From Sporosarcina sp. FSL K6-2383 (GTDB taxonomy: Bacteria; Bacillota; Bacilli; Bacillales_A; Planococcaceae), in NCBI RefSeq assembly GCF_038618305.1, contig NZ_CP152017.1:2023501-2087500 (forward strand): a stretch of 64,000 nucleotides of DNA. The letters run 5' to 3'. Within the stretch, counting starts at the first letter, position 1, and each line of letters starts with the position of its first letter. The notes under the pieces are model-generated. The model was not told where the DNA came from. It worked only from the letters and a program-made list of their open reading frames with translations, and ran no database searches. A program made the position numbers and the translations under genes. This document shows, one piece after another, positions 45,266 through 54,026 of the stretch.

Positions 45266-46378
45266 ATGACAACTAAATATAATATGGTGAAAAGAGCAGT
45301 GAAATCGAAAATTATTGATGGGACATACACGCCAAATCAAAAAATTAGTTCAGAAAGCGAATTAATGAAAGAGTTTGGTGTCAGCCGCCATACAGTTAGG
45401 CTGGCTATTGGAGATTTAGTACTTGAGGGATGGTTGTATCGGGAGCAAGGTTCTGGAACGTTTTGTGCAGATAGAAGCAAAATGACTAATAACCAAGGAG
45501 TAAGTTCTCAAAAAAGTATTGCAATCGTCACAACCTATCTTTCGGATTACATATTCCCATCTATTATAAGAGGTGCGGAATCTAGGCTCAGTGATGAGGG
45601 GTATCAAGTTAGTATATTTAGTACAAATAATAATCATGAGAATGAACGAAATATATTAGAAAAAATACTGTCTCAACAATTTGACGGCGTTATTGTTGAG
45701 CCGACTAAAAGTGCATATTCAAACCCTAATATTACTTATTACTTAAACCTTGAACATCTTTCAATTCCTTACATTATGATTAACGCTTACTATGATGAAT
45801 TAGAGCCGATAAGTATTGTAATGGACGATGAAAAAGGTGGATTTTTACAAGCGGAGCACTTAATTAAATTAGGCCATAAAGAGATTGTGGGTTGTTTTAA
45901 AACTGATGATACACAAGGGATAAAGCGAATGAAAGGTTTTTTGAAGGCACATCGGCAAAATAATGTACCAATAAATCCTTCATACATTATCACTTATAAT
46001 ACGGAGGAAAAAGATACAAAACCTGTTGAAGAATTAGAGAAGATCCTAATCGAAAATAATAAATCTATTACGGGTTTAGTTTGTTACAATGACGAGCTAG
46101 CAATGAAATTCATGGACCTATTACGAATGAAAAATATTAAAGTGCCAGATGATATATCTATTGTAGGACATGATGATTCCTTATTAGCGGATATATCAGA
46201 AGTGAAGTTAACTTCTGTTATGCATCCGAAAAGCGAGATGGGCGTGTTTGCTGCTGATACAATCATCGGTTTAGTTAAGTCGAGAAATAGCAATGTAGAC
46301 ACTTTTAATGCAAATTCAAAAATATATGAGCCAGAGCTTATGGTTAGAAGTTCGACAAAGAAAGTAAATCATTTGTAG
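45266..46378 (+). CDS. araR: Arabinose operon repressor AraR (GntR + LacI-like)
   Basis: 370 aa. N-terminal GntR winged helix (SSESELMKEFGVSRHTVRLAIGDLVLEG, then REQGSGTF) fused to a LacI/periplasmic-binding-like effector domain (AIVTTYLSDYIFPSIIRGAESRL; late DISIVGHDDSLLADIS). This chimeric layout and length match B. subtilis AraR (about 362 aa). Paired AraR-like boxes lie in front of the two flanking operons. AGGTGTG precedes the ATG. No clear AraR box was found in its own leader, which is filled by a structured element. Confidence 0.94.
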   Translation: MTTKYNMVKRAVKSKIIDGTYTPNQKISSESELMKEFGVSRHTVRLAIGDLVLEGWLYREQGSGTFCADRSKMTNNQGVSSQKSIAIVTTYLSDYIFPSIIRGAESRLSDEGYQVSIFSTNNNHENERNILEKILSQQFDGVIVEPTKSAYSNPNITYYLNLEHLSIPYIMINAYYDELEPISIVMDDEKGGFLQAEHLIKLGHKEIVGCFKTDDTQGIKRMKGFLKAHRQNNVPINPSYIITYNTEEKDTKPVEELEKILIENNKSITGLVCYNDELAMKFMDLLRMKNIKVPDDISIVGHDDSLLADISEVKLTSVMHPKSEMGVFAADTIIGLVKSRNSNVDTFNANSKIYEPELMVRSSTKKVNHL

Positions 46379-46429
46379 ATGAATAATAATGGATTTTAAT
46401 ATACTAAATTTAAATAAGATGAAATTATG

Positions 46430-46496
46430 CAATGACAGTTGAAATATGATGATGTTTATTTATGCTTTAACATCATCTTAAAAGCTGTCATTTTCA
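46430..46496 (+). terminator. Terminator after araR
   Basis: AATGACAG (46431-46438) pairs with CTGTCATT (46485-46492), with an inner GATGATGTT/AACATCATC stem and a short T-run after it. Confidence 0.7.
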
Positions 46497-46555
46497 TTTG
46501 CACTATATTGATGTTTTTCAAGAAAACAAAATAAGGTGAAAACTTTAAATTTTTG

Positions 46556-46584
46556 TTGCAAAAGTTATTTACTTGTATTATAGT
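46556..46584 (+). promoter_or_regulatory. Promoter of the ChvE-GguAB-type operon
   Basis: TTGCAA (46556-46561), 17-base spacer, TATAGT (46579-46584). The first AraR-like box begins 4 bases downstream. Confidence 0.75.
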
Positions 46585-46587
46585 AGT

Positions 46588-46597
46588 TATACGTACA
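46588..46597. promoter_or_regulatory. AraR-like operator box 1
   Basis: TATACGTACA, one base from TGTACGTACA, overlapping the expected transcription start of the sugar transporter operon. Confidence 0.7.
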
Positions 46598-46620
46598 AGG
46601 GGGACCACTTTCATATTTGT

Positions 46621-46630
46621 TATACGGACA
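46621..46630. promoter_or_regulatory. AraR-like operator box 2
   Basis: TATACGGACA, two bases from the palindrome and similar to natural AraR boxes carrying CGGACA or CCGTAC. Centre-to-centre spacing from box 1 is 33 bases, about three turns. Confidence 0.6.
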
Positions 46631-46665
46631 ACCTTGTATTTGATAGGGCTATTTACAAGTGTATA

Positions 46666-46679
46666 TGTAAGCGCTATCT
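46666..46679 (+). promoter_or_regulatory. cre-like CcpA site
   Basis: TGTAAGCGCTATCT fits TGWAANCGNTNWCA except for the last base. It lies downstream of the promoter and about 50 bases before the binding-protein gene, a road-block position. Confidence 0.65.
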
Positions 46680-46727
46680 ATTGGTGATTTTGTGTGAAGT
46701 CTAAGACAAAATGAGGGGGGAAGAAGA

Positions 46728-47807
46728 ATGAAAAAACTTAGTTGGATTGTGTTGATGTTAATTCTGGCTATTTCTTTAGTCGCTTGTGGAAATGATGGAG
46801 ATAAGGATGCCGGGGGAGATAAAAAGACTGTTGGGTTGGCAATGCCAACAAAATCCTCTGAAAGATGGGTAAAAGATGGGGATAATATGAAGGAGAAATT
46901 TGAAGAGTTAGGCTATAAAGTCGATATGCAATATGCAGAAGATGTTGTGGAAAATCAGGTTGCTCAAATTGAAAATATGATTACAAAGAAAGTAGATATT
47001 CTGGTAATCGCATCAATTGATGGTGAAGCACTTACAGAAGTATTGAATAAGGCTGAAAACCAGGGGATTCCAGTAATTTCTTATGATCGCTTGATCATGA
47101 ATAGTGATCATGTGAGTTACTATGCTACGTTCGATAACTTTGAGGTTGGTGTATTACAAGGTAGGTATATTGAAGAACAATTGGGATTAGAAAATGAAGC
47201 GGGTCCTTTCAATATTGAACTATTTGCTGGCTCTCCCGATGATAATAATGCCTATTTCTTCTGGGATGGCGCAATGTCGATACTCCAACCTTATATCGAC
47301 GAAGGTAAACTAGTTGTTCGTAGTGGACAAACTGATTTCAAACAAGGGGCTACATTACGTTGGGATGGTTCATTGGCGCAGGAACGGATGGATAATTTGT
47401 TAAGTGCTCATTACTCTGGAGAGAAAATTGACGTTATCTATTCTCCGTTTGATGGTATAAGTCGTGGTGTTATTTCCTCACTTAAAGCTGTTGGTTATGG
47501 TTCAGGTAATAATCCAATGCCAATTGTTACAGGGCAAGATGCTGAACTTGCTTCTATTAAATCAATTATTGCTGGGGAACAAACTCAAACAATCTTTAAG
47601 GATACAAGAGCGTTGGCAGAGAAGGCAGTTGACATGGCAGACTCTGTGCTTAAAGGAGAAGAGCCGGAAATTAATGATACGGAAACTTATGATAATGGGA
47701 AAAAAGTTGTCCCGTCATACTTGTTAGTACCTATATCTGTAGATGAAAGTAACTATCAAAAGGTTCTTGTTGAGTCAGGATATTTTTCAGATGCTGATTT
47801 AAAATAA
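46728..47807 (+). CDS. Sugar-binding lipoprotein, ChvE/XylF-like (CUT2)
   Basis: 359 aa. Signal peptide with lipobox LVAC, then a periplasmic-binding type 1 domain: [19 protein letters not shown] at the start, [25 protein letters not shown] in the middle, [14 protein letters not shown] and [14 protein letters not shown] later. This is the ChvE (multiple sugar/arabinose/xylose) branch rather than RbsB. AraR-like boxes upstream make L-arabinose the likely ligand. A long hairpin separates it from the ATPase gene. Confidence 0.92.
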   Translation: MKKLSWIVLMLILAISLVACGNDGDKDAGGDKKTVGLAMPTKSSERWVKDGDNMKEKFEELGYKVDMQYAEDVVENQVAQIENMITKKVDILVIASIDGEALTEVLNKAENQGIPVISYDRLIMNSDHVSYYATFDNFEVGVLQGRYIEEQLGLENEAGPFNIELFAGSPDDNNAYFFWDGAMSILQPYIDEGKLVVRSGQTDFKQGATLRWDGSLAQERMDNLLSAHYSGEKIDVIYSPFDGISRGVISSLKAVGYGSGNNPMPIVTGQDAELASIKSIIAGEQTQTIFKDTRALAEKAVDMADSVLKGEEPEINDTETYDNGKKVVPSYLLVPISVDESNYQKVLVESGYFSDADLK

Positions 47808-47814
47808 TTTTACG

Positions 47815-47862
47815 TATAGAATTTAGCAGTGTTTTTATGCTCAACACTGCTAAATTTCTATA
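47815..47862 (+). terminator. Hairpin after binding-protein gene
   Basis: TATAGAATTTAGCAGTGTT (47815-47833) pairs with AACACTGCTAAATTTCTATA (47843-47862), about 19 bp with one bulge. There is no T-tract on the + strand, so mRNA stabilisation or attenuation is more likely than full termination. Confidence 0.6.
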
Positions 47863-47887
47863 AAAAATCAGTAAAGGTGTGTGTGTA

Positions 47888-49423
47888 ATGACCGAAACTA
47901 TATTAAAAATGACTAATATAATAAAAGAGTTTCCGGGTGTCAAAGCACTAAATGATGTAAATTTAGAAGTCAAATCAGGCGAGATACATGCATTAATTGG
48001 TGAAAATGGAGCAGGAAAATCAACACTAATGAAAGTTTTAAGTGGAGTACATCCGCACGGCTCCTACACTGGCGATATAACCTACGAAAATAACCTTTGT
48101 AAATTCAAAGACATTAATGAAAGTGAAGACCTTGGGATAGTTATCATCCATCAAGAGCTAGCCTTAATTCCAGAATTAACAATTGCTGAAAACATATTTT
48201 TGGGTAATGAGCAAACGAAAAACGGGATTATTAATTGGAACAAAACAATTGTTGACACGAGGGTATTGCTTGAAAAAGTTGGATTGAAAGTAGATCCAGA
48301 GGAGCAAATTAAAAATATTGGTGTAGGGCAACAGCAATTAGTGGAAATTGCAAAAGCACTTTCTAAAAAAGTGAAATTACTAATTCTAGATGAACCAACA
48401 GCTGCCTTAAATGAGGAAGATAGTGCCAACCTTTTAAAACTACTACTTGAATTCAAAGATCAAGGTATGACCTCTATTTTAATCTCCCATAAATTGAAAG
48501 AATTACTGCAGGTATCTGACAGTATTACGATATTGCGTGATGGAAAAACAATTGATACATATGACATGAAGGAACATGAAATTACAGAGAATCGAATAAT
48601 TAAGGACATGGTTGGTCGAGATTTATCAAATATATTTCCAGACCGAGTTAGTAATATTAAAGAAAATATTGTATTTGAAATTAAAGACTGGTCAATTTAC
48701 CATCCTATTAATTCAGAGAGAAAAGTATTGGATAATGTAAATGTGAATGTAAAAGAGGGGGAGATAATCGGTATAGCTGGACTGATGGGAGCAGGAAGAA
48801 CGGAATTGGCAATGAGTGTTTTTGGAAAGAGCTATGGTAGAAAAATAACAGGTCAGCTTTATAAAAATGGTGAAAAAGTAACTTTTAACAATGTCGATCA
48901 AGCTATTAAGGGTGGTTTAGCTTACGTTTCAGAAAATAGAAAAGAGTACGGACTTGTTTTAATAGATGATGTAAAACGTAATCTAACATTGGCAAATTTA
49001 GATGGAATTTTGGAGAAAGGAATATTAAATAGAAGAAAGGAAATTACTGAAGCGGAGTCACTCAAGGAAAGACTTAATATTAGAACGCCTTCGATTAATC
49101 AAACAGTCATGAATCTTAGTGGGGGAAATCAACAAAAGGTTGTTTTGGGGAAGTGGATATATGCAAATCCAGATATTTTAATTTTGGATGAACCTACTCG
49201 GGGAATTGACGTTGGCGCGAAGTTTGAGGTATATAAGGTCATTAATGAACTGGCTGAAAAAGGTAAAAGTATTATTATTATTTCCTCAGAATTACCAGAG
49301 CTAATAGGTATGTGTGATCGAATATATACGTTAAATGAAGGAAAAGTAACAGGAGAAATAGATAAAGTGGATGCTAACCAAGAGAACTTAATGACATACA
49401 TGACAGATAGTAAGGGGTTGTAA
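47888..49423 (+). CDS. Sugar ABC transporter ATP-binding protein, GguA/XylG-like
   Basis: 511 aa with two ABC domains, typical of CUT2 transporters. Domain 1: Walker [10 protein letters not shown], signature [19 protein letters not shown], Walker [12 protein letters not shown]. Domain 2: degenerate Walker [10 protein letters not shown], signature [14 protein letters not shown], Walker [13 protein letters not shown]. The ATG at 47888 is chosen with AAAGGTG 8 bases upstream; a GTG at 47879 overlaps that site. It is separated by 2 bases from the permease gene. Confidence 0.93.
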   Translation: MTETILKMTNIIKEFPGVKALNDVNLEVKSGEIHALIGENGAGKSTLMKVLSGVHPHGSYTGDITYENNLCKFKDINESEDLGIVIIHQELALIPELTIAENIFLGNEQTKNGIINWNKTIVDTRVLLEKVGLKVDPEEQIKNIGVGQQQLVEIAKALSKKVKLLILDEPTAALNEEDSANLLKLLLEFKDQGMTSILISHKLKELLQVSDSITILRDGKTIDTYDMKEHEITENRIIKDMVGRDLSNIFPDRVSNIKENIVFEIKDWSIYHPINSERKVLDNVNVNVKEGEIIGIAGLMGAGRTELAMSVFGKSYGRKITGQLYKNGEKVTFNNVDQAIKGGLAYVSENRKEYGLVLIDDVKRNLTLANLDGILEKGILNRRKEITEAESLKERLNIRTPSINQTVMNLSGGNQQKVVLGKWIYANPDILILDEPTRGIDVGAKFEVYKVINELAEKGKSIIIISSELPELIGMCDRIYTLNEGKVTGEIDKVDANQENLMTYMTDSKGL

Positions 49424-49425
49424 AA

Positions 49426-50583
49426 ATGGAAGAGATTAAGCACCTTCTAAAAAGTAATATGCGCCGTTTCGGAATGATTATTGCATTATTTAGCATCATT
49501 GTACTGTTTCAAATATTAACGGAAGGGATTCTATTAACGCCATTAAATGTGACAAACATTATTATGCAAAATAGTTATATAATAGTACTTGCTATTGGGA
49601 TGATGTTAGTTATTATTACTGGTGAAATTGATTTATCTGTAGGATCTGTAGCTGCATTTATAGGAGCCGTTTCTGGGGTATTACTTGTAACTTTTGATAT
49701 ACCAGTCTATGTTGCGATTTTATTATGTTTGGCTCTAGGAGCATTGATCGGAGCTTGGCAAGGATTTTGGGTAGCTTATGTAAATATACCATCGTTTATT
49801 GTTACTCTAGCTGGAATGTTAATTTTTAGAGGATTCACGTTGGTCGTATTACAAGGACGAACATTAGCGCCGTTTCCAGATGGTTTTCGAAATTTAAGTT
49901 CATCCTTTGTCCCGAATGTTTTTGGAGGAGACGATATCCACCTATTTAGTATTTTGATTGGAATTGTATTTTCGGCTATCTTTATTATTAATGAGTTGAA
50001 ACATCGTAAAACTGATATCAAGTATAGTTTTAAGATAATTCCTTTACCATTATTTATTGCAAAGCTTGCAGTATTAGTAGCTATTATTAACTTATTTACG
50101 TATGTATTAGCGCTTTATGAAGGGATTCCATACGTTTTAATAGTATTGGTCGCGCTAGTAATAGGCTATACTTTTCTTATGGATAAAACAGCACATGGAC
50201 GACACGTTTATGCTGTTGGTGGTAATGCGAAAGCCGCGCAATTATCGGGTGTTAAAACTAAGAGGTCTAAGTTTCTTGTTTTTATTAATATGGGTGCATT
50301 GGCTGCGCTTGCCGGACTTATTTTCGCTGGTCGATTAAATGCTGCAACACCACAAGCAGGAAATTTGTTTGAGTTAGATGCAATTGCTGCAGCAGTAATT
50401 GGTGGTGCGTCCTTTACGGGTGGTATAGGTACTGTTTTCGGTGCTGTCATTGGTGCACTGGTTATGGGAGTATTGAATAATGGGATGTCTCTTATGGGTA
50501 TCGGAATTGATTGGCAACAAGCGATTAAAGGTCTGGTTTTATTAGGTGCGGTTGCATTTGACGTGCTCAATAAAAATAAATAG
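49426..50583 (+). CDS. Sugar ABC transporter permease, GguB/XylH-like
   Basis: 385 aa with about ten hydrophobic segments, a CUT2 permease (BPD_transp_2). Seen: MMLVIITGEIDLSVGSVAAF, the IPSFIVTLAGMLIFRG segment, AVGGNAKAAQLSGV and the late AAAVIGGASFTGGIGTVFGAVIGAL region. The length and the middle insertion match XylH/GguB rather than RbsC. AAGGGG precedes the ATG. Confidence 0.92.
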   Translation: MEEIKHLLKSNMRRFGMIIALFSIIVLFQILTEGILLTPLNVTNIIMQNSYIIVLAIGMMLVIITGEIDLSVGSVAAFIGAVSGVLLVTFDIPVYVAILLCLALGALIGAWQGFWVAYVNIPSFIVTLAGMLIFRGFTLVVLQGRTLAPFPDGFRNLSSSFVPNVFGGDDIHLFSILIGIVFSAIFIINELKHRKTDIKYSFKIIPLPLFIAKLAVLVAIINLFTYVLALYEGIPYVLIVLVALVIGYTFLMDKTAHGRHVYAVGGNAKAAQLSGVKTKRSKFLVFINMGALAALAGLIFAGRLNAATPQAGNLFELDAIAAAVIGGASFTGGIGTVFGAVIGALVMGVLNNGMSLMGIGIDWQQAIKGLVLLGAVAFDVLNKNK

Positions 50584-50599
50584 AGTTATATAGTTATAG

Positions 50600-50631
50600 A
50601 AGCCAAAGCCATTAATCTTTGGCTTTTCTTA
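50600..50631 (+). terminator. Rho-independent terminator
   Basis: AAGCCAAAG (50600-50608) pairs with CTTTGGCTT (50617-50625), followed by TTCTT. It ends the CUT2 transporter operon. Confidence 0.85.
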
Positions 50632-50683
50632 ATGAAAATAGAAACTAATAAGGACTCCTTATTTTGAAATATTACAAGAGGAA

Positions 50684-51676
50684 GTGTTGAAATTGAATTA
50701 CCGTCAACTGGGCAACACGGGTTTAAAGATAAGTGAACTAAGTTTTGGGACTTGGGCAATCGGAGGATCTTGGGGAAAAACAGATGATCAAGAGGCGCTA
50801 AGAGCTCTGGATTATGCAATTGGTAATGGTGTAAACTTTTTCGATACAGCAGATGTGTATGGAGATGGTCATAGTGAGGAGCTCTTAGCAAAAGCGACAC
50901 GAGGGAAACATACCGATATTCATATTGCGACAAAATTTTGTCGTGCAGGGGATATACATGATCCTAAAACTTATTCTCTGGAAACGGTGACGAAGTATTG
51001 TGAGGATAGCTTAAGACGGCTCAATCGTGAGCAAATTGACTTATTTCAAATCCATTGTCCCCCGATGGAAATATTGAAGGATGGCCAAGTGTTTGGTGTA
51101 TTGGACCGTTTGAAAGAAAAGGGGAAAATTCGTCATTACGGTGTGAGTGTAGAAACGGTTGAAGAGGGATTATTTTGCCTTGAACAACCAAACGTTCAAA
51201 CATTACAAGTCATCTTTAACTTGTTTCGCCAAAAGCCGATAGAAGCCTTATTACCGCTAGCGGGGAAACGGGGCGTAGGTATCCTTGCACGTGTTCCATT
51301 AGCAAGTGGTCTGTTAACGGGTAAATTTAATGTGGATTCTAAGTTTGAAGAGGATGATCACCGAAATTTTAATCGTCATGGAAAAATGTTTAATATCGGA
51401 GAAACGTTTGCAGGTATAGATTTTGAAAAGGGTGTGGAATTAAGTAGCAAAGTGAATTGGATTGCTGGAAATAGAGGAAATATGACACGGGCGGCATTGA
51501 AGTGGATTTTAGAACATGAAGCAATTTCCTCTGTCATACCAGGCTTCAAAAATGTTGCTCAAGTAGAAGATAATTTGCAGACAGTTAATGTTGAAGGCTT
51601 TACAGAAGTAGAAATGAATAGGCTGGCACAATTTTATAAGGATGAAGTTCATAAGGAAATTAGTGGTGCCTATTAA
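50684..51676 (+). CDS. Aldo/keto reductase
   Basis: About 328-330 aa NAD(P)H-dependent reductase, cytoplasmic. The catalytic tetrad is visible: Asp in FFDTADVYG, Tyr in the same motif, Lys in IATKFC and His in FQIHCPP. N-terminus YRQLGNTGLKISELSFGTW is typical of AKR11/13-like proteins. Start uncertain: GTG 50684, TTG 50687 or TTG 50693; the last has AGAGGAA about 9 bases upstream. It stands between the arabinose transporter and a PucR-like regulator with its own terminator. Substrate unknown; possibly a sugar or sugar aldehyde. Confidence 0.9.
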   Translation: MLKLNYRQLGNTGLKISELSFGTWAIGGSWGKTDDQEALRALDYAIGNGVNFFDTADVYGDGHSEELLAKATRGKHTDIHIATKFCRAGDIHDPKTYSLETVTKYCEDSLRRLNREQIDLFQIHCPPMEILKDGQVFGVLDRLKEKGKIRHYGVSVETVEEGLFCLEQPNVQTLQVIFNLFRQKPIEALLPLAGKRGVGILARVPLASGLLTGKFNVDSKFEEDDHRNFNRHGKMFNIGETFAGIDFEKGVELSSKVNWIAGNRGNMTRAALKWILEHEAISSVIPGFKNVAQVEDNLQTVNVEGFTEVEMNRLAQFYKDEVHKEISGAY

Positions 51677-51691
51677 GTGGCAATTCATCAT

Positions 51692-51729
51692 AAAAATACC
51701 GAAGGGTAAAATCCCCTTCGGTATTTTTA
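51692..51729. terminator. Rho-independent terminator
   Basis: A perfect 15-bp stem, AAAAATACCGAAGGG (51692-51706) / CCCTTCGGTATTTTT (51714-51728), active in principle on both strands. Confidence 0.92.
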
Positions 51730-51820
51730 TATTCAATCATTCATGAACGGAGGAATTAGTATGGTAAAATTAATATAAAAAATATTTCAAAAGTTCTCTT
51801 GAAAAGAAGGAGGTATTTCA

Positions 51821-52702
51821 ATGATCAATCAACTGCGTAAAATCTACCCTTCCCTCGTTGTGTATACGGAAGGTCAGGATTATGTAAATCTTACATATAA
51901 GTGGTTTGTTGTGAATGATGACATTATTGGTATACATGAAGATGAGCTGGCTACAAAAGATGCATCCCTATTGGCCACTTTTTTAACTCCTTACAACATT
52001 AATATCCCGATACCTACGGATGAAGAACAAAAGTGGAGTGCAGCTATCCATGAGACTGATACGAAAGCTCGCTTGAAATGGGAAAACCCATATCGTTTTG
52101 TTTACTTTTCGATTAAAAAAAATGAAGTTGATCCGATTGTCTTTAAGAGTGCGGTACAGGAGTTTTTTACTAAACCTGCTCCTATTTTATGGGCTAATGG
52201 CTATGAAGGCATTATTATTGAGGAACAAGCAACAGTTGAAGAAAGTACTTCTTATGAACAAATCATCGACCTATTAATGAGTGATTTATATGTTAAAATC
52301 AATTTCTTTGTTGGTCCTTATCGACAAGGCGGAGAGGGAATTGCTCAACATTATCATTCTTTATTCGATGCGGCTAAGAGCGTATTTAACTATTCAAATA
52401 AGGCAGTTGTTACCTACATAGATGCTGTCCCTTACTTACTACTTCATCAAACAGATCAAGACTTCCGTTCTGATATGAGTCAAACAATTTTACAAGAATA
52501 TAGGGATGATGAAGAAACGCTAAAAATGATTGAGATGTTTGTGCAATGTAATTTGAATTTATCGGAAACCTCAAAGGCCTTACATATGCATCGCAACAGT
52601 TTACAATATCGACTAGATCGTTTTTTCGAGAAGACGGGTATAGATATTCGCCAATTTCACCAAGCGATGACTGTTTATTTGGCATTATTAGCGAAAAAGT
52701 AA
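51821..52702 (+). CDS. PucR/CdaR-like helix-turn-helix regulator
   Basis: 293 aa. Only the C-terminus is recognisable: a PucR-type HTH (LSETSKALHMHRNSLQYRLDRFFEKTGIDI) as in CdaR and PucR regulators. The N-terminal 230 residues have no family I can name. AAGGAGG precedes the ATG. It lies immediately upstream of the MsmX-type ATPase gene, separated by a hairpin at 52714-52750, so it may regulate that shared ATPase (inference). Confidence 0.83.
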   Translation: MINQLRKIYPSLVVYTEGQDYVNLTYKWFVVNDDIIGIHEDELATKDASLLATFLTPYNINIPIPTDEEQKWSAAIHETDTKARLKWENPYRFVYFSIKKNEVDPIVFKSAVQEFFTKPAPILWANGYEGIIIEEQATVEESTSYEQIIDLLMSDLYVKINFFVGPYRQGGEGIAQHYHSLFDAAKSVFNYSNKAVVTYIDAVPYLLLHQTDQDFRSDMSQTILQEYRDDEETLKMIEMFVQCNLNLSETSKALHMHRNSLQYRLDRFFEKTGIDIRQFHQAMTVYLALLAKK

Positions 52703-52713
52703 CCCTATATGTT

Positions 52714-52750
52714 AATATGCACGAAGACGATGTGAATCTTTGTGCATATT
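52714..52750. terminator. Hairpin after the PucR-like gene
   Basis: AATATGCACGAAG (52714-52726) pairs with CTTTGTGCATATT (52738-52750), with one G-U pair. Little T-tract; a possible weak terminator. Confidence 0.5.
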
Positions 52751-52796
52751 CACCATTACTCAAATAGTTAAACTATTGTATGCTGTTAATAGTAAA

Positions 52797-52810
52797 TGAA
52801 AGCACTTACA
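52797..52810 (+). promoter_or_regulatory. cre-like CcpA site
   Basis: TGAAAGCACTTACA fits TGWAANCGNTNWCA with one mismatch (central G is A). It lies about 20 bases before the msmX-type start codon. Confidence 0.6.
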
Positions 52811-52829
52811 TACTGAGGGGGAAAAGAAA

Positions 52830-53927
52830 ATGGCAGATTTGGAATTAAAGAATATTAGAAAAGTCTATGATAAAGATGTTGTTTCTGTAAAAGATTTTAG
52901 CTTGGAAATTCGTGATAAAGAATTTCTAGTATTGGTAGGTCCATCTGGTTGTGGTAAATCTACAACACTTCGAATGATTGCCGGTTTGGAAGAAATAACA
53001 GATGGCGATCTTTTTATCGGTGGCAAACGAGTGAATGATGTACCACCAAAAGATCGTGACATCGCAATGGTTTTCCAGAACTACGCACTATACCCACACA
53101 TGAACGTTTACGATAATATGGCATTTGGCCTTAAACTTCGTAAATTGAAAAAAGACGAAATCAAAAAACGTGTGGACAATGCAGCTAAAATTTTAGGGCT
53201 AGAAGATATGTTAACACGTAAACCGAAAGCGCTATCAGGTGGTCAACGTCAGCGTGTTGCCCTAGGGCGTGCGATTGTTCGGGATGCTGAAGTATTCCTA
53301 ATGGACGAGCCGTTATCGAACTTGGATGCCAAGCTACGTGTGCAAATGCGTGCAGAGATTCAAAAATTACACCGTCGTCTACAAACAACAACAGTCTATG
53401 TGACGCATGACCAAACAGAAGCAATGACAATGGCTACACGCCTTGTTGTTATGAAAGATGGTATTATTCAACAAGTAGGAGCTCCTAAAGAAGTGTATGA
53501 TGAGCCGAATAACGTGTTTGTAGGCGGATTTATCGGTTCTCCTGCCATGAACTTCTTAAATGGTAAGCTTGAAGGTGACTATTTTGTTATGGGTGATGTA
53601 AAAGTTCTTGTTCCAGGCGGAAAATTGAAAGTGCTTCGTGACCAAGGCTATGTTGGAAAAGAAGTGATTCTCGGCATTCGTCCAGAGGATATTCATGATG
53701 AACCACTATTCATTGACTCTTCTCCTGAAACGAAGATTTCGGTAGTTGTTGAAGTTGCTGAACTAATGGGTGCAGAAATTATTATGTATTCAAAAGTGGA
53801 TAATCAAGACTTTGTAGCGCGTGTCGATGCACGTTTCAATGTAGTTGCTGGCCAAACAGCTGACCTTGCATTTAATCTAACAAACGCACACTTCTTCGAT
53901 TGCGATACAGAACTACGCATTAAATAA
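52830..53927 (+). CDS. msmX: Multi-sugar ABC transporter ATPase, MsmX/UgpC type
   Basis: 365 aa. Walker [11 protein letters not shown]-loop [22 protein letters not shown] (landmark split), signature [14 protein letters not shown], Walker [14 protein letters not shown]-loop [10 protein letters not shown], and the C-terminal OB-type regulatory domain ([11 protein letters not shown]). B. subtilis MsmX serves several CUT1 transporters lacking their own ATPase. The three CUT1 systems here (about 1-1891, 22805-25960, 33180-36344) lack one in view, so the same role is likely. Strong ribosome site GAGGGGGA. Confidence 0.95.
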   Translation: MADLELKNIRKVYDKDVVSVKDFSLEIRDKEFLVLVGPSGCGKSTTLRMIAGLEEITDGDLFIGGKRVNDVPPKDRDIAMVFQNYALYPHMNVYDNMAFGLKLRKLKKDEIKKRVDNAAKILGLEDMLTRKPKALSGGQRQRVALGRAIVRDAEVFLMDEPLSNLDAKLRVQMRAEIQKLHRRLQTTTVYVTHDQTEAMTMATRLVVMKDGIIQQVGAPKEVYDEPNNVFVGGFIGSPAMNFLNGKLEGDYFVMGDVKVLVPGGKLKVLRDQGYVGKEVILGIRPEDIHDEPLFIDSSPETKISVVVEVAELMGAEIIMYSKVDNQDFVARVDARFNVVAGQTADLAFNLTNAHFFDCDTELRIK

Positions 53928-53936
53928 GTAATAGGT

Positions 53937-53973
53937 AAACCGCCATGGGAATGGATTTTCCTTTGGTGGTTTT
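53937..53973 (+). terminator. Terminator after msmX
   Basis: AAACCGCCA (53937-53945) pairs with TGGTGGTTT (53964-53972), one G-U pair, followed by TTC. Confidence 0.65.
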
Positions 53974-54026
53974 CTATATGGTAGAATACAAGATAACTGA
54001 ATGGCTGAAACAAGGATGGAGATTGC

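Larger units (their letters stand above)
46379..46727. other. Intergenic control region, 349 bases
   Basis: It contains the araR terminator, a promoter, two AraR-like boxes and a cre-like site, each listed separately. No gene was found. Confidence 0.8.
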
